The notes under the pieces were generated by a model that ran no database searches, had not been told where the DNA came from, and worked only from the letters and a program-made list of their open reading frames with translations. The position numbers were made by a program, and so were the translations under genes. From an uncultured Collinsella sp. (GTDB taxonomy: Bacteria > Actinomycetota > Coriobacteriia > Coriobacteriales > Coriobacteriaceae), in assembly GCA_934654795.1 (NCBI GenBank), contig CAKUGT010000009.1:1-63061 (forward strand): a stretch of DNA of 63,061 nt, written 5' to 3'. This document shows, piece by piece, positions 1 through 7,970 of the stretch (position 1 is its first letter; each line of letters starts with the position of its first letter).

Positions 1-284
1 AGTACATGCCCAACGGTACGTGCGGCGTCGTGAGCTTTGGCTTTAACGGCGGTCGTGCGGCGGCCGAGACCTTTATGGCGAGCCTCAAACTCGCCCAGAT
101 TGCCACGCATGTAGCCGATGCGCGCACCTGCTGCCTGCATCCGGCAAACGCCACGCATCGCCAGATGAACGATGAGGAGCTCATTGCCTGCGGTATCTCC
201 GCCGACATGGTGCGCCTGTCGTGCGGCTTGGAGGACACGGCCGATCTGATTGCCGACCTTGAGCAGGCGCTCGCGCAGTGCTAG
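1..284 (+). CDS. O-acetylhomoserine sulfhydrylase-like PLP enzyme, C-terminal part
   Basis: This is the C-terminal end of a gene that starts before the window; the reading frame is open from base 3 and stops at 284. The visible 93 residues match the tail of the Cys/Met-metabolism PLP family, especially MetY. The family hallmarks HPANATHRQM and VRLSCGLEDTADLIADLEQAL are present. These enzymes make homocysteine or methionine precursors from O-acetylhomoserine and sulfide in the cytoplasm. The catalytic lysine lies upstream of the window, so activity cannot be judged. Family assignment is firm; exact substrate is inferred. Confidence 0.8.
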   Translation, partial: YMPNGTCGVVSFGFNGGRAAAETFMASLKLAQIATHVADARTCCLHPANATHRQMNDEELIACGISADMVRLSCGLEDTADLIADLEQALAQC

Positions 285-353
285 GCTAGCGTGCGTGCGA
301 GGCGTGGGACGGCTTTTCGGCTGACGACGTCCTCATAGTTCCGATTCCGTAGG

Positions 354-400
354 CGGGACCCCGATCGTGACCGTTTGTAGGCGATTGGGGTCCCGTTTTT
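354..400 (+). terminator. Rho-independent terminator after metY-like gene
   Basis: A 14-bp stem (354-367 with 382-395, one G-T wobble) with the core cgggacccc/ggggtcccg is followed by TTTTT at 396-400. It lies just before the MFS gene, so that gene probably has its own promoter or relies on read-through. Confidence 0.8.
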
Positions 401-425
401 GCGTTGCACGATAGAAAGGATATAT

Positions 426-1730
426 ATGGAGAAAACTGCCGAGCAGCTGCGCCGCGAACACATTGCCCTGGAGGGCGACACCCACGGTAAGAATAAATGG
501 GCGATTCTGTTCACCGTGCTCGTCATGACCTTTATGGCGTGTCTGGATGCGAGCATCGTGACGGTGGCACTTCCGGTGATGCAAAAGGAGCTGGGTGTGG
601 GTCTCGACCGCATTCAGCTCGTGAGCTCGGCGTATCTGCTCGCGACGTGCGTCGCCATGCTGCCGTTTGGCCGTTTGGGCGATGTGCGCGGCAAGGTGAA
701 TGTGTTCCAGCTTGGTGTGATCGTCTTTACGGGTGGCTCGCTGCTTTGCGGGCTTTCGGCTTCGCTCGAGGTGCTTATCTTGGCGCGTATCGTGCAGGGC
801 ATTGGCTGTGCCGCCGCGATGGCCAACAATATGGGCATCATCACCGAGTCGTTTCCGGCGCGTGAGCGCGGTCGTGCCATGGGCATTCTGGCGACCTTTG
901 TGGCTCTTGGCATGATGTGTGGCCCCGTGCTCGGCGGCGTACTCGTGGCAAGTTTTCCCTGGGAGAGTATCTTCCTCATCAACCTTCCCATTGGCGTCAT
1001 CTCGTTTATCGTGGGACTCTACACGCTGCCGCATGTCAAGCCGGAGGCTGGCGAACGCCCTATGCCGTTGACAGAGGCGGCGCGTCGCTGCTTTGCGAGC
1101 TCGGCTTTCACGATTAACCTGGCTTGCATGCTTATCGTGTTCGTGGGTATCGGTGCCTCCGAGTTTGTGCTGCCGTTCTACTTTCAGGATGCCCACGGCT
1201 TTAGCTCCGATATCTCCGGCCTGTTGTTTTTGGCGATGCCGGTCGTGAATGCCTTTGTGGGCCCGCTTTCGGGCTCGGTGTCCGACCGTGTTGGTTGTGA
1301 AGCGCCCACGGCCGTTGGCCTGGGCGTGTACGTGTGCGGTCTCTTTGCGGTGAGCACGCTTGACGAGCACTCTTCCATCTTGATGATCGTGTGCTGCGTC
1401 GCGTTTATGTCGTGCGGCACGTCGATCTTCCAGAGTCCCAATAATTCGCTGTATATGGGTTCGGCTCCGCGTGAGGCGCTTGGCTTTGCGGGCAGCTTGG
1501 GCAGCTTGGCGCGCTATGCGGGCATAGCGCTGGGTATTACGGCGGCGTCGCGAATCCTGTATGGACAGACGAGCGCGGTAATGGGTAAGACGGTCACGAG
1601 CTATGTGGCGGGCCGTCCGGATGTCTTCCTGTTTGGCTTCCGCTCGGTGTTTTATGTGCTGATGGCGGTTGCTGCCGTGGGCTTTGCGCTCACGCTGGTG
1701 CGTTTGGTGAAGACGCGCGCTCGGCATTAG
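426..1730 (+). CDS. MFS drug-resistance-type transporter (DHA2-like)
   Basis: This encodes a 434-residue integral membrane protein of the major facilitator superfamily, probably a proton-coupled exporter. The N-terminal half has the family signature: LDASIVTVALP in helix 1, then GRLGDVRGKVN in the loop after helix 2 (motif A). ARIVQGIGCAAAMAN follows (motif B-like), and GPVLGGVL matches the antiporter motif C. Hydrophobic segments continue to the C terminus, consistent with 12-14 helices. ATG 426 is chosen because AGAAAGGA lies at 413-420; an in-frame start at 399 has no ribosome site. It stands alone between a terminator and a hairpin. The substrate is unknown. Confidence 0.85.
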   Translation: MEKTAEQLRREHIALEGDTHGKNKWAILFTVLVMTFMACLDASIVTVALPVMQKELGVGLDRIQLVSSAYLLATCVAMLPFGRLGDVRGKVNVFQLGVIVFTGGSLLCGLSASLEVLILARIVQGIGCAAAMANNMGIITESFPARERGRAMGILATFVALGMMCGPVLGGVLVASFPWESIFLINLPIGVISFIVGLYTLPHVKPEAGERPMPLTEAARRCFASSAFTINLACMLIVFVGIGASEFVLPFYFQDAHGFSSDISGLLFLAMPVVNAFVGPLSGSVSDRVGCEAPTAVGLGVYVCGLFAVSTLDEHSSILMIVCCVAFMSCGTSIFQSPNNSLYMGSAPREALGFAGSLGSLARYAGIALGITAASRILYGQTSAVMGKTVTSYVAGRPDVFLFGFRSVFYVLMAVAAVGFALTLVRLVKTRARH

Positions 1731-1744
1731 CGTTTCGTGGCGCA

Positions 1745-1770
1745 CGTCCCCCGCTGATTCGTGGGGGACG
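1745..1770. other. GC-rich hairpin after MFS gene
   Basis: CGTCCCCC (1745-1752) pairs with GGGGGACG (1763-1770) around a 10-nt loop just after the MFS stop codon. There is no T-run, so it may be an RNA-stabilising hairpin or a weak terminator. Confidence 0.4.
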
Positions 1771-1834
1771 GAGGGAAGCGGGACATTTTGGCCCTGTGAA
1801 GCCCTCTGTGTGAGTCTGCGGAAAGCAGTCTTCT

Positions 1835-1988
1835 CAAAACTATGCCGGTTTACTACGATGATTCGCCGTTTGGTGACCATGCGTTCATTTTGGGAAAAAT
1901 GACAAGCCTTCTACCTGCGGGTTTATATGTACGAATTCGGGCGTGGTCGAGAGTTCGCGATTCATCGACGTAAACCGGCATAGTTTTG
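1835..1988. repeat. Palindromic-ended element enclosing a 43-codon ORF
   Basis: An 18-bp perfect inverted repeat (1835-1852 and 1971-1988, core ACTATGCCGGTTTA) extends inward with three mismatches to about 34 bp. It brackets the 430-bp gap between the MFS gene and xpt. The left arm contains an ATG (1842) and the right arm a TAA (1971), giving an open 43-codon frame, but no ribosome site precedes it. The architecture resembles a miniature transposable element or a structured RNA. No target-site duplication is evident. The rest of the gap (1989-2200) shows no further gene. Confidence 0.5.
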
Positions 1989-2200
1989 AAATGCTATTAA
2001 ATCGGTAACAGGCATATTCGCTCGCAAAGGCAGCTATCGTCCCTCTGAGGGTAGCTAAAAGAGCCCCGTCCCAAATTGACTGGTCTTGCGGCTTTATGGT
2101 GCGGCGAGGCTTGTGGGGCGGGCGGGGGTCGGTCCGTGGTAGACTATCGTGCAACGTTTGTTCATCGCGCGGAATCATTGCCGCGAGAAAGGGTTGCGCT

Positions 2201-2779
2201 ATGCAGGAGCTTGAGGATCGTATTCGCCGTGACGGCATCGTAAAGGCCGGTAACGTCCTTAAGGTTGATGCCTTCCTCAACCACCAGTGCGACGTTGAGC
2301 TGTTCGACCACATGGGCGCCGAGTGGGCCCGTCTGTTCGAGGGCGTCGAGATCAACAAGATCCTGACCATCGAGGCTTCGGGCATTGGTATGGCCTGTAT
2401 CGCGGCCCAGCATTTTGGCGGCGTGCCGGTTGTCTTTGCCAAGAAGGCCCAGTCCATCAACCTCGACGGCGAGCAGTATGCCACGACTATCTACTCCTTT
2501 ACCAAGCAAAAGGAGTATCCGGTCATCGTGGGTAAGCGCTTCCTGTCCGAGGGCGACAAGGTCCTGATCATCGACGACTTCCTGGCTAACGGCTGCGCGC
2601 TCGAAGGCCTTATCAAGATCTGCGAGGCTGCGGGTGCCGAGGTCTCGGGCATTGGTATTGCCGTGGAGAAGGGTTTCCAGGGCGGCGGCGACAAGCTCCG
2701 CGAGCGCGGTTTCCGCGTTGAGAGTCTGGCCCGTATCGCCGATATGGACTGCGAGAACGGCGAGATCACCTTCGCCTAA
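2201..2779 (+). CDS. xpt: Xanthine phosphoribosyltransferase
   Basis: This 192-residue enzyme transfers the phosphoribosyl group of PRPP to xanthine (purine salvage, cytoplasm). Length and sequence fit the Xpt family. The N terminus [12 protein letters not shown] and the segment [13 protein letters not shown] are typical. The PRPP-binding loop [13 protein letters not shown] is at residues 121-133, and the conserved [14 protein letters not shown] precedes it. ATG 2201 is preferred over upstream in-frame starts because the Xpt family begins here; a GAGAAAGGG sequence lies about 8 nt upstream. No purine riboswitch was recognised in the leader. A strong terminator follows. Confidence 0.92.
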   Translation: MQELEDRIRRDGIVKAGNVLKVDAFLNHQCDVELFDHMGAEWARLFEGVEINKILTIEASGIGMACIAAQHFGGVPVVFAKKAQSINLDGEQYATTIYSFTKQKEYPVIVGKRFLSEGDKVLIIDDFLANGCALEGLIKICEAAGAEVSGIGIAVEKGFQGGGDKLRERGFRVESLARIADMDCENGEITFA

Positions 2780-2806
2780 TCGCGCGGCACATACGATTTG
2801 CATGCG

Positions 2807-2842
2807 ATGTGACAAAGGGACGGTCCCTTTGTCACATTTTTT
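2807..2842 (+). terminator. Terminator after xpt
   Basis: A perfect 14-bp stem, 2807-2820 with 2824-2837 (ATGTGACAAAGGGA and its complement), has a 3-nt loop and a T-run to 2842. It also belongs to a hairpin family with a GGGAC/GTCCC core seen elsewhere in this window. Confidence 0.85.
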
Positions 2843-2862
2843 GTTTGAGAGGAGGTGTTGGT

Positions 2863-3243
2863 ATGGACGAGATCAAGATGGGCTGGCGCGAGTATGCGCA
2901 CTATGCCGAGATGTCGGTCGAGGAGCTGGCGCGCGACTGCGAGGTGCAGGTATTTCGCGCGACGGGTCCGGGCGGACAGGGCGTGAATACGACGGACTCT
3001 GCGGTGCGCATGAAGCATGTGCCTACGGGGATCGTCGTGACGGCGCGAGAGAGCCGTAGCCAGTTTCAGAATCGTGCGAGCTGCCTGCGCAAGCTGAAGG
3101 CCGAGCTCGAGCGTCGCAGCCGCCCGCCGCGCCGTCGCGTGAAAACCAAGGTGCCCCAGCGCTCACGCCAGCGCAGGCTCAACGATAAGCACTTCAACGC
3201 CATCAAAAAGGCCAACCGCCGCAAACCGGGCAGCGACGAGTAG
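2863..3243 (+). CDS. Peptide chain release factor-like protein with GGQ motif
   Basis: This is a 126-residue protein carrying the RF-1 catalytic domain alone. GPGGQGVN (GGQ at residues 37-39) is the peptidyl-tRNA hydrolysis motif, followed by [14 protein letters not shown]. The C-terminal third is very basic ([20 protein letters not shown]). Codon-recognition domains of RF1/RF2 are absent. This layout resembles ArfB/YaeJ-type ribosome-rescue factors, whose basic tail enters the empty mRNA channel, but the close subfamily is uncertain. ATG 2863 is supported by GAGAGGAGG just upstream. It is likely monocistronic between two hairpin terminators. Role in rescue is inferred. Confidence 0.8.
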   Translation: MDEIKMGWREYAHYAEMSVEELARDCEVQVFRATGPGGQGVNTTDSAVRMKHVPTGIVVTARESRSQFQNRASCLRKLKAELERRSRPPRRRVKTKVPQRSRQRRLNDKHFNAIKKANRRKPGSDE

Positions 3244-3253
3244 CCTCCTCAAT

Positions 3254-3321
3254 AAGTTGCGGTGAAATAGGGACTGTTTGGGCTGTCAAAGCCGCAAACA
3301 GTCCCTATTTCACCGCAACTT
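3254..3321. terminator. Bidirectional hairpin between convergent genes
   Basis: There is a perfect 26-bp inverted repeat (3254-3279 and 3296-3321, centred on TAGGGACTG) with a 16-nt loop. It sits between the release-factor-like gene and the convergent lipid-kinase gene. It is likely to terminate both transcripts, although it lacks a long T-run. Confidence 0.65.
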
Positions 3322-3328
3322 AGGTTGG

Positions 3329-4291
3329 CTAGTGGGTTGGGCTCCAGACCTCGAGGGCGGCGGCCAGGATGTCTACCTCGATGCGGGAGGCGACGATGGG
3401 TTCGCCGTCGGCCTGGATGGGGTAGTCGGGTTCCTCGAAGGTGAGTTCGGCATGGCGGCAGCGGCGCATGCGCACCGGCGGCAGCTTGGTGTGGTGGCCA
3501 TCCTTGGCCGAAAGGAACATGGGCAGGGCGACTGCACGGGGCACGGGACCGCATGCGTAACAAACGTCGAGGATACCGTCGCAGGGGTCGGCGTCGGGGC
3601 AGATGCGATAGCCCGAGCCATAGGTGGGACCCAGCTGGATGGCCATGATAATCGCCCGCACGCGCTCGGCGGGCGCGCCGTCAAAGCTGACCGTCATGGG
3701 GTAGTTGCGGTAGCGCAGCCCAAACTGCTCCAGGCCCGAAAGGGTATAGAGCGGAGCGCCGGTAAGTCCCGTCTTTTTGCGCAGCTCGGTGGTGCCCAGG
3801 CCGATGGCGGCATCAATGCCGATGGAGAGTGTCTGGTCGTAATACTCGACGGCCGCCTCGCCGCTGCCGCTTGCGGGGTTCCATGAGCGAATGCGCCCGA
3901 TGTCCTGACGCTGCAGCTCGCAGGTGAGCAGGGCGCCAAAGTCCTTACCGGAGAAATCATCGATGCCGAGCGTCTGGGCAAAATCGTTGCCGGAGCCCAC
4001 GGGCAGGACGGCAAGCGCCGGTCGGGCAGCTTCTTCCTGCGCCATCAAGCCATTGACGACTTCGTGGATCACGCCGTCGCCTCCGAGTGCGATAGCCGTG
4101 CGGTAGCCCTGGGCCTGTGCGGCAAGTTCTTTGGCGTGTCCCATGTGCTCGGTCAGCACCAGATCAAACTGGGATGAGCGCGCGGTCATGTCCAAAAAGC
4201 GCTGTAGGCGTTCGGCCACTTCGCGTGCCGCGCCCGACTGGGCGGCGGGGTTGGCGATGATCAGCGTGCGGCCAAAATCTGTTGCATGCAT
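3329..4291 (-). CDS. Diacylglycerol/lipid kinase, YegS/DagK family
   Basis: This encodes a 320-residue member of the DAGK-catalytic family, which phosphorylates lipids such as diacylglycerol or undecaprenol-like substrates at the membrane face. Near the N terminus it has GRTLIIANPAAQSGAA, and the nucleotide-binding GGDGVIHEVVNGL and VLPVGSGNDFAQTLG follow. A C-terminal beta-domain ends in YPIQADGEPI, typical of YegS/BmrU. The start at 4291 (MHATDFG) has GGGAG 8 nt upstream and matches the usual family N terminus. A start at 4363 would add 24 residues. The gene converges on the release-factor gene and lies 88 nt downstream of the CLC gene, probably in the same transcript. Exact lipid substrate is unknown. 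Confidence 0.87.
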   Translation of the reverse strand: MHATDFGRTLIIANPAAQSGAAREVAERLQRFLDMTARSSQFDLVLTEHMGHAKELAAQAQGYRTAIALGGDGVIHEVVNGLMAQEEAARPALAVLPVGSGNDFAQTLGIDDFSGKDFGALLTCELQRQDIGRIRSWNPASGSGEAAVEYYDQTLSIGIDAAIGLGTTELRKKTGLTGAPLYTLSGLEQFGLRYRNYPMTVSFDGAPAERVRAIIMAIQLGPTYGSGYRICPDADPCDGILDVCYACGPVPRAVALPMFLSAKDGHHTKLPPVRMRRCRHAELTFEEPDYPIQADGEPIVASRIEVDILAAALEVWSPTH

Positions 4292-4378
4292 GGGGCGACT
4301 CCCGGCGTATGGCGTGACGGTGCGGTCGCGCTCGGGTTGCGTTGCCCCCGATTGTGGCTGCACGGCGAATACTTACGT

Positions 4379-5800
4379 CTACTCTATCAGGTCGTTGTGG
4401 CGCTCGATAGCCTCTGCCACCGTACCGCCCTCGTCCACAATAAGCGAACGGCGCTTGGGCGAGATGATGCGCTGGGCGGGGTACACGCCGCGGTGACCGC
4501 CGGCGAGATAGCTGATAAACGCAACGATGACAAAGAAGCCGGCGGCCGTTCCGTGGAACAGATCGATGGCCATCATGCAAGTGGTGATGGGCACGTTGAG
4601 GCCGGCGCAGAACACGCCGAGCATGCCGAGGGCCGCCAGAAAGCTGGGGTCGATGCCGGCGAGGCAGCCGATCCAGCCGCCAAGCGCAGCTCCGATGCCA
4701 AACAACGGTGTGACCTCGCCACCCTGGAAGCCGGCGCCCAGGGTGAGCGCCGTCACGACTAACTTGATGGCTGCGTCGGCGAGGGTCGTATTGCCGGCGA
4801 AACCGGCGCCCGAGAGCCAGGTGGCAAGGCCGGCGTACTTCCAGGCATCGAGCACCGCATAGGCTGCAAGCACCACAAGTGCGCCCACGAGGGCGCGAAC
4901 AAGATAGTTGGTAATAAAGCGGCCGTAGAAGCTCTTGACGGTTCGAACCGACCAGGCGAAGAGGCGTGCGGTTAGACCGAACACGATGGCGCTGATGACG
5001 ACGATGGCGACGGTTCGGGGCGTCATGTCGGGGACGCTGGCGATGACGTTCGCCTCGTACTCGGTGCCTCGGGCAAGCGACGTAAAGTAGCCGGTAAACG
5101 AGGCGACGAGGCAGTAAATGCCGGCGGTGTAGTCGATCTTGCCGATAAAGCACATTTCCATGCCAAAGAAGGCACCGGCGAGGGGCGAGCCGAACACGGC
5201 GCCAAAGGCAGACGAGATGCCGGCGAGCATGAGGTCGTGATGGTCGTGCTTTTTAAGATGGGCGAGGTTTGAGATGTTGCTGGCGATGGTGCCGCCGATC
5301 TGCACGGCAGCGCCTTCGCGGCCGGCCGAGCCGCCTGTCAGGTGCGTAAGCGTGGAGCAGACAAAGGTGAGGACCGCCATGCGGGCATGGATGAGGCGGG
5401 TTCCCAGGGCGGAATCGATGACCAGGTTGTTGCCACGTTTGGCGGCAAGGCCGTGGTTCTTATACACCCATGCGGTGGCGACACCCACGGCGGGGAGCAG
5501 GGCGTAGACCCACGCATGGTGCTCGCGATAGTCGGTCGCGATGTTCAGCGAGGCTAAAAATGCCCAGGCGGCAACACCCATGGCGAGCGAGACGATCACG
5601 ACGAGCACGAGCAGCTTGGCGCTCGCGAGCAGATTGCGGGCGTTACGGCGCGTGTCGGCGGCCAAGAGATGCTCAGAGCGGGTGAGCTGATGCCTGCCGG
5701 CCATGATGACGTCATTCAGGGAGAAGAAGCCTCCCTCATCGAGCGGCAGGGAATTGTCTTGCTCTTCGCTTTCGCTGTCTGATGTGTCGGTAAAAGCCAT
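4379..5800 (-). CDS. CLC-family antiporter, fluoride (CLC-F)-like motifs
   Basis: This encodes a 473-residue CLC transporter with about ten hydrophobic helices after a 60-residue acidic, soluble N terminus. The selectivity region departs from chloride CLCs: where GSGIPE is expected it has RGNNLVIDSALG. The gating glutamate is present in GGSAGREGAAVQIGG. A later pore signature is GAGFQGGEVTPLFGIGAALGG. GNNL plus a GREG[T/A] context is what I associate with the CLC-F (fluoride/proton antiporter) branch, so fluoride export is the favoured inference. A chloride/proton antiporter remains possible. There is no CBS domain. ATG 5800 has AAGAGGA upstream. No fluoride riboswitch was recognised in the short leader. 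Confidence 0.8.
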   Translation of the reverse strand: MAFTDTSDSESEEQDNSLPLDEGGFFSLNDVIMAGRHQLTRSEHLLAADTRRNARNLLASAKLLVLVVIVSLAMGVAAWAFLASLNIATDYREHHAWVYALLPAVGVATAWVYKNHGLAAKRGNNLVIDSALGTRLIHARMAVLTFVCSTLTHLTGGSAGREGAAVQIGGTIASNISNLAHLKKHDHHDLMLAGISSAFGAVFGSPLAGAFFGMEMCFIGKIDYTAGIYCLVASFTGYFTSLARGTEYEANVIASVPDMTPRTVAIVVISAIVFGLTARLFAWSVRTVKSFYGRFITNYLVRALVGALVVLAAYAVLDAWKYAGLATWLSGAGFAGNTTLADAAIKLVVTALTLGAGFQGGEVTPLFGIGAALGGWIGCLAGIDPSFLAALGMLGVFCAGLNVPITTCMMAIDLFHGTAAGFFVIVAFISYLAGGHRGVYPAQRIISPKRRSLIVDEGGTVAEAIERHNDLIE

Positions 5801-5830
5801 GGTGTCCTCTTCTTTGGTTACAACGCAAGC

Positions 5831-5856
5831 ATTATAGAGCGTGACAAACGCGTCAA
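5831..5856 (-). promoter_or_regulatory. Probable promoter of the CLC gene
   Basis: On the minus strand a perfect TATAAT (5836-5831) lies 30 bp before the start codon. A TTGACG (5856-5851) is present but only 14 bp away, shorter than ideal. The implied 5' leader is about 25 nt. Confidence 0.5.
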
Positions 5857-6012
5857 GCCGGTGGGTTGGTTTCGGTTCTGTTTCGTGCCCCGTAACCGAC
5901 AGGTGTATTCGCGAGTGCAGGCCGTCTCACGGTTGAGCGGCGGGGGATTATACTGAATAAAACATAAAGAATCGGCGCCCTTGTTACGCGCCGCGATCTG
6001 TAAGAGGTGCAT

Positions 6013-7275
6013 ATGGCAGAGAAGCTCATTCCGTTGGAGGACGCGCGGGCAATTGTCTTGTCACATGTGAGTCCGACCAGGGTTGTCGAGATTCCCGTAT
6101 GGCAGGCGGCCGGCCTTCCCTTGGCCGAGGAAGCCGTGGCCGATATCGACATCTCGCCATTTGCTAACAGCGCCATGGACGGGTATGCCGTACGCGCCGC
6201 AGATCTTGCTACGGCGTCAACCGATGCGCCGGTGACGCTTTCCGTTGTTGGCCACGAGGCGGCGGGTCATGTGTTTGAGGGTACGATCGGCGCGGGCGAG
6301 ACGGTCCGCATTATGACGGGCGCGCCGGTGCCAGAGGGCGCCGATGCCGTGGTGAAGTACGAGATCGTCGACGTGCTCGATGGCGATGGCAACGAGGACT
6401 CGCACGTCCGCTTCTCGGCGCCGGCTAAGGTGGGGGAGAACGTTCGCTCTGCTGCCGAAGAAGCCCGTGCCGGCGACGTCGTGATGCGTGCCGGTGAGGT
6501 TGTGGCGCCGGCTGGTGCGGGCCTGCTGGCAAGCGCCGGGTACGCGAGCGTGAAGGTGCACGCCGCACCGCGCGTGGGCATCATCTCGCTGGGCACGGAG
6601 CTGGTTGCTCCAAGTGAGCTTCCGGCGCGTGGCCAGATTCGCGATTCCAACTCCTCGGCGTTGATGGCCGAGGCACTCGATGCCGGTGCCGAGCCTGTCT
6701 TCTATGGCATTGCGCCCGACGACGAGCAGGCGATATCCGAACTCGTGCATCGTGCCGTACGGGAGTGCGACTTTGTCATTACGAGCGGCGGGGCCTCGGC
6801 GGGCGACTACGACTACGTGACGGCGCTGGTCCAGCGCGAGGGCGAGGTCCTGTTCGATCGCATCTCGATGCGTCCTGGTAAGGCCATCACGTTTGGCCTG
6901 CTCGGCGGCAGGCCGTACCTGGGGCTTTCGGGCAATCCGGCGGCGGCCTACGTGGGCTTTGAGGTGCTCGCGCGCCCGGCGATTCGTAAGATGCGCGGCT
7001 TTGCCGAGGGGGCGCGTCCTGTGCAACAGGCAATGCTGACACACGGAGTGAAGAAGCGCCAGGACCGTCGATTCTATGACCGCGCCACGGTTGCGCGCGA
7101 TGCCCAGACCGGCGAGCTTATGGTGACTGAGGCCAAGAGCCAGAATTCGGCGCTGCTTGGCACGATGCAGCGCGCGAATTGTCTGCTGCGCATTAACGAG
7201 GGCCCGTGCGAGCTCGAGCCGGGCGATGTCGTGGATGTCGTCCGCGTCGACTTGCCCGAGGGCACCGTGCTTTAG
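6013..7275 (+). CDS. moeA: Molybdopterin molybdenumtransferase MoeA
   Basis: This encodes a 420-residue protein that inserts molybdate into adenylylated molybdopterin, the final step of Mo-cofactor synthesis. Recognised segments in order: SPFANSAMDGYAVRAADL, TGAPVPEGADAVVKYE, LGTELV with GQIRDSNS, the MoCF-domain TSGGASAGDYDYV, and MRPGKAITFGLLGGRPYLGLSGNPAAAYV. The C-terminal domain IV is present. ATG 6013 is chosen over GTG 6007 because AAGAGG ends at 6007. The mog-type gene follows after 10 nt, so the two form an operon. The cofactor feeds the formate dehydrogenase, the lone molybdopterin oxidoreductase and the xanthine-dehydrogenase-like enzyme further right. Confidence 0.93.
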   Translation: MAEKLIPLEDARAIVLSHVSPTRVVEIPVWQAAGLPLAEEAVADIDISPFANSAMDGYAVRAADLATASTDAPVTLSVVGHEAAGHVFEGTIGAGETVRIMTGAPVPEGADAVVKYEIVDVLDGDGNEDSHVRFSAPAKVGENVRSAAEEARAGDVVMRAGEVVAPAGAGLLASAGYASVKVHAAPRVGIISLGTELVAPSELPARGQIRDSNSSALMAEALDAGAEPVFYGIAPDDEQAISELVHRAVRECDFVITSGGASAGDYDYVTALVQREGEVLFDRISMRPGKAITFGLLGGRPYLGLSGNPAAAYVGFEVLARPAIRKMRGFAEGARPVQQAMLTHGVKKRQDRRFYDRATVARDAQTGELMVTEAKSQNSALLGTMQRANCLLRINEGPCELEPGDVVDVVRVDLPEGTVL

Positions 7276-7285
7276 GAGGAGCGCT

Positions 7286-7765
7286 ATGGAGTTGAAGATA
7301 TCGATCGTGACGTGTTCGGACACGCGCGACATCTCTCAGGACGAGGCCGGAGCCGCACTCGAGGAGCTCATTAAGGCGCAGGGCTGGACGGTCGCCTCGC
7401 ACGTGGTTGTGCGCGACGACGTCGACGAGATCGGCGCCGCTATCGTGGACGCTGCCGACGAGCGCCATGCCCATGTTGTGCTTACCTGCGGCGGCACGGG
7501 ACTTTCGATGCGCGACGTGACGCCCGAGGCGACGTGCGCCGTCTGCGACCGCGATGTGCCGGGCATTGCCGAGGCGATTCGCGCGTACTCGATGACCAAG
7601 ACGCGCCGCGCGATGCTGTCGCGCGCCGTGTGCATGCAACGCGGTCATACACTTGTCGTAAACTTTCCCGGATCCACCAAGGCAACCCGCGAAAGCTGGG
7701 AGGCGATTGCCGACCAGCTGGAGCACGCGGCCCAGATGACGGCGGGCGGCGGGCACACCAAATAA
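7286..7765 (+). CDS. MoaB/Mog-family molybdopterin adenylyltransferase
   Basis: This 159-residue single-domain MoCF protein activates molybdopterin by adenylylation before MoeA acts. Family signatures are IVTCSDTRDISQDEAG, the substrate loop VLTCGGTGLSMRDVTPEAT, and LVVNFPGSTKATRESWEAI near the end. ATG 7286 follows AGGAGG at 7274-7279, directly overlapping the end of moeA. Distinguishing MoaB from Mog by eye is not reliable, so no symbol is given. A terminator follows 14 nt after the stop. Confidence 0.87.
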   Translation: MELKISIVTCSDTRDISQDEAGAALEELIKAQGWTVASHVVVRDDVDEIGAAIVDAADERHAHVVLTCGGTGLSMRDVTPEATCAVCDRDVPGIAEAIRAYSMTKTRRAMLSRAVCMQRGHTLVVNFPGSTKATRESWEAIADQLEHAAQMTAGGGHTK

Positions 7766-7778
7766 GCGGTTCACCTGC

Positions 7779-7812
7779 GGCGGAGCGATCCGAACGGTTG
7801 CTCCGCCTTTTT
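7779..7812 (+). terminator. Terminator of moeA-mog operon
   Basis: GGCGGAGC (7779-7786) pairs with GCTCCGCC (7800-7807), followed by TTTTT. Confidence 0.85.
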
Positions 7813-7858
7813 GCTTGATGCTGAGGTGAAGTCGATGCGCGCCGAAATCTGAAAATAT

Positions 7859-7910
7859 ATTCTCAAACGAGAATAATTTCTCAATGTCATTATTCGCGCT
7901 GAAGTATAAT
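7859..7910 (+). promoter_or_regulatory. modA promoter with overlapping palindromic operators
   Basis: A perfect TATAAT lies at 7905-7910. Upstream, two overlapping palindromes share an arm: ATTCTC-aaac-GAGAAT (7859-7874) and GAGAA-taat-TTCTC (7869-7882). They cover the place where the -35 element should be, and no good -35 is visible. This suggests a repressor or activator site controlling molybdate uptake. The regulator is not in the window and the motif is not one I can name. Confidence 0.55.
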
Positions 7911-7970
7911 CTGATTACAGAACAAAGCTCGCGGTGGGGTGCCCGGGCACAAGGTCCGAAAGGGTTCAAT

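Noticed and set aside
333..1880. 515-residue open frame on the minus strand opposite the MFS gene
   Set aside because: It is a low-complexity Arg/His-rich translation of the antisense of a clear transporter gene, with no ribosome site or family match. It reflects codon bias of the real gene.
1989..2200. Purine riboswitch upstream of xpt
   Set aside because: I looked for the conserved core of the purine aptamer and did not find it; no three-way junction is evident.
5801..6012. Fluoride riboswitch upstream of the CLC gene
   Set aside because: The predicted leader is about 25 nt and no fluoride aptamer core is visible on the minus strand.
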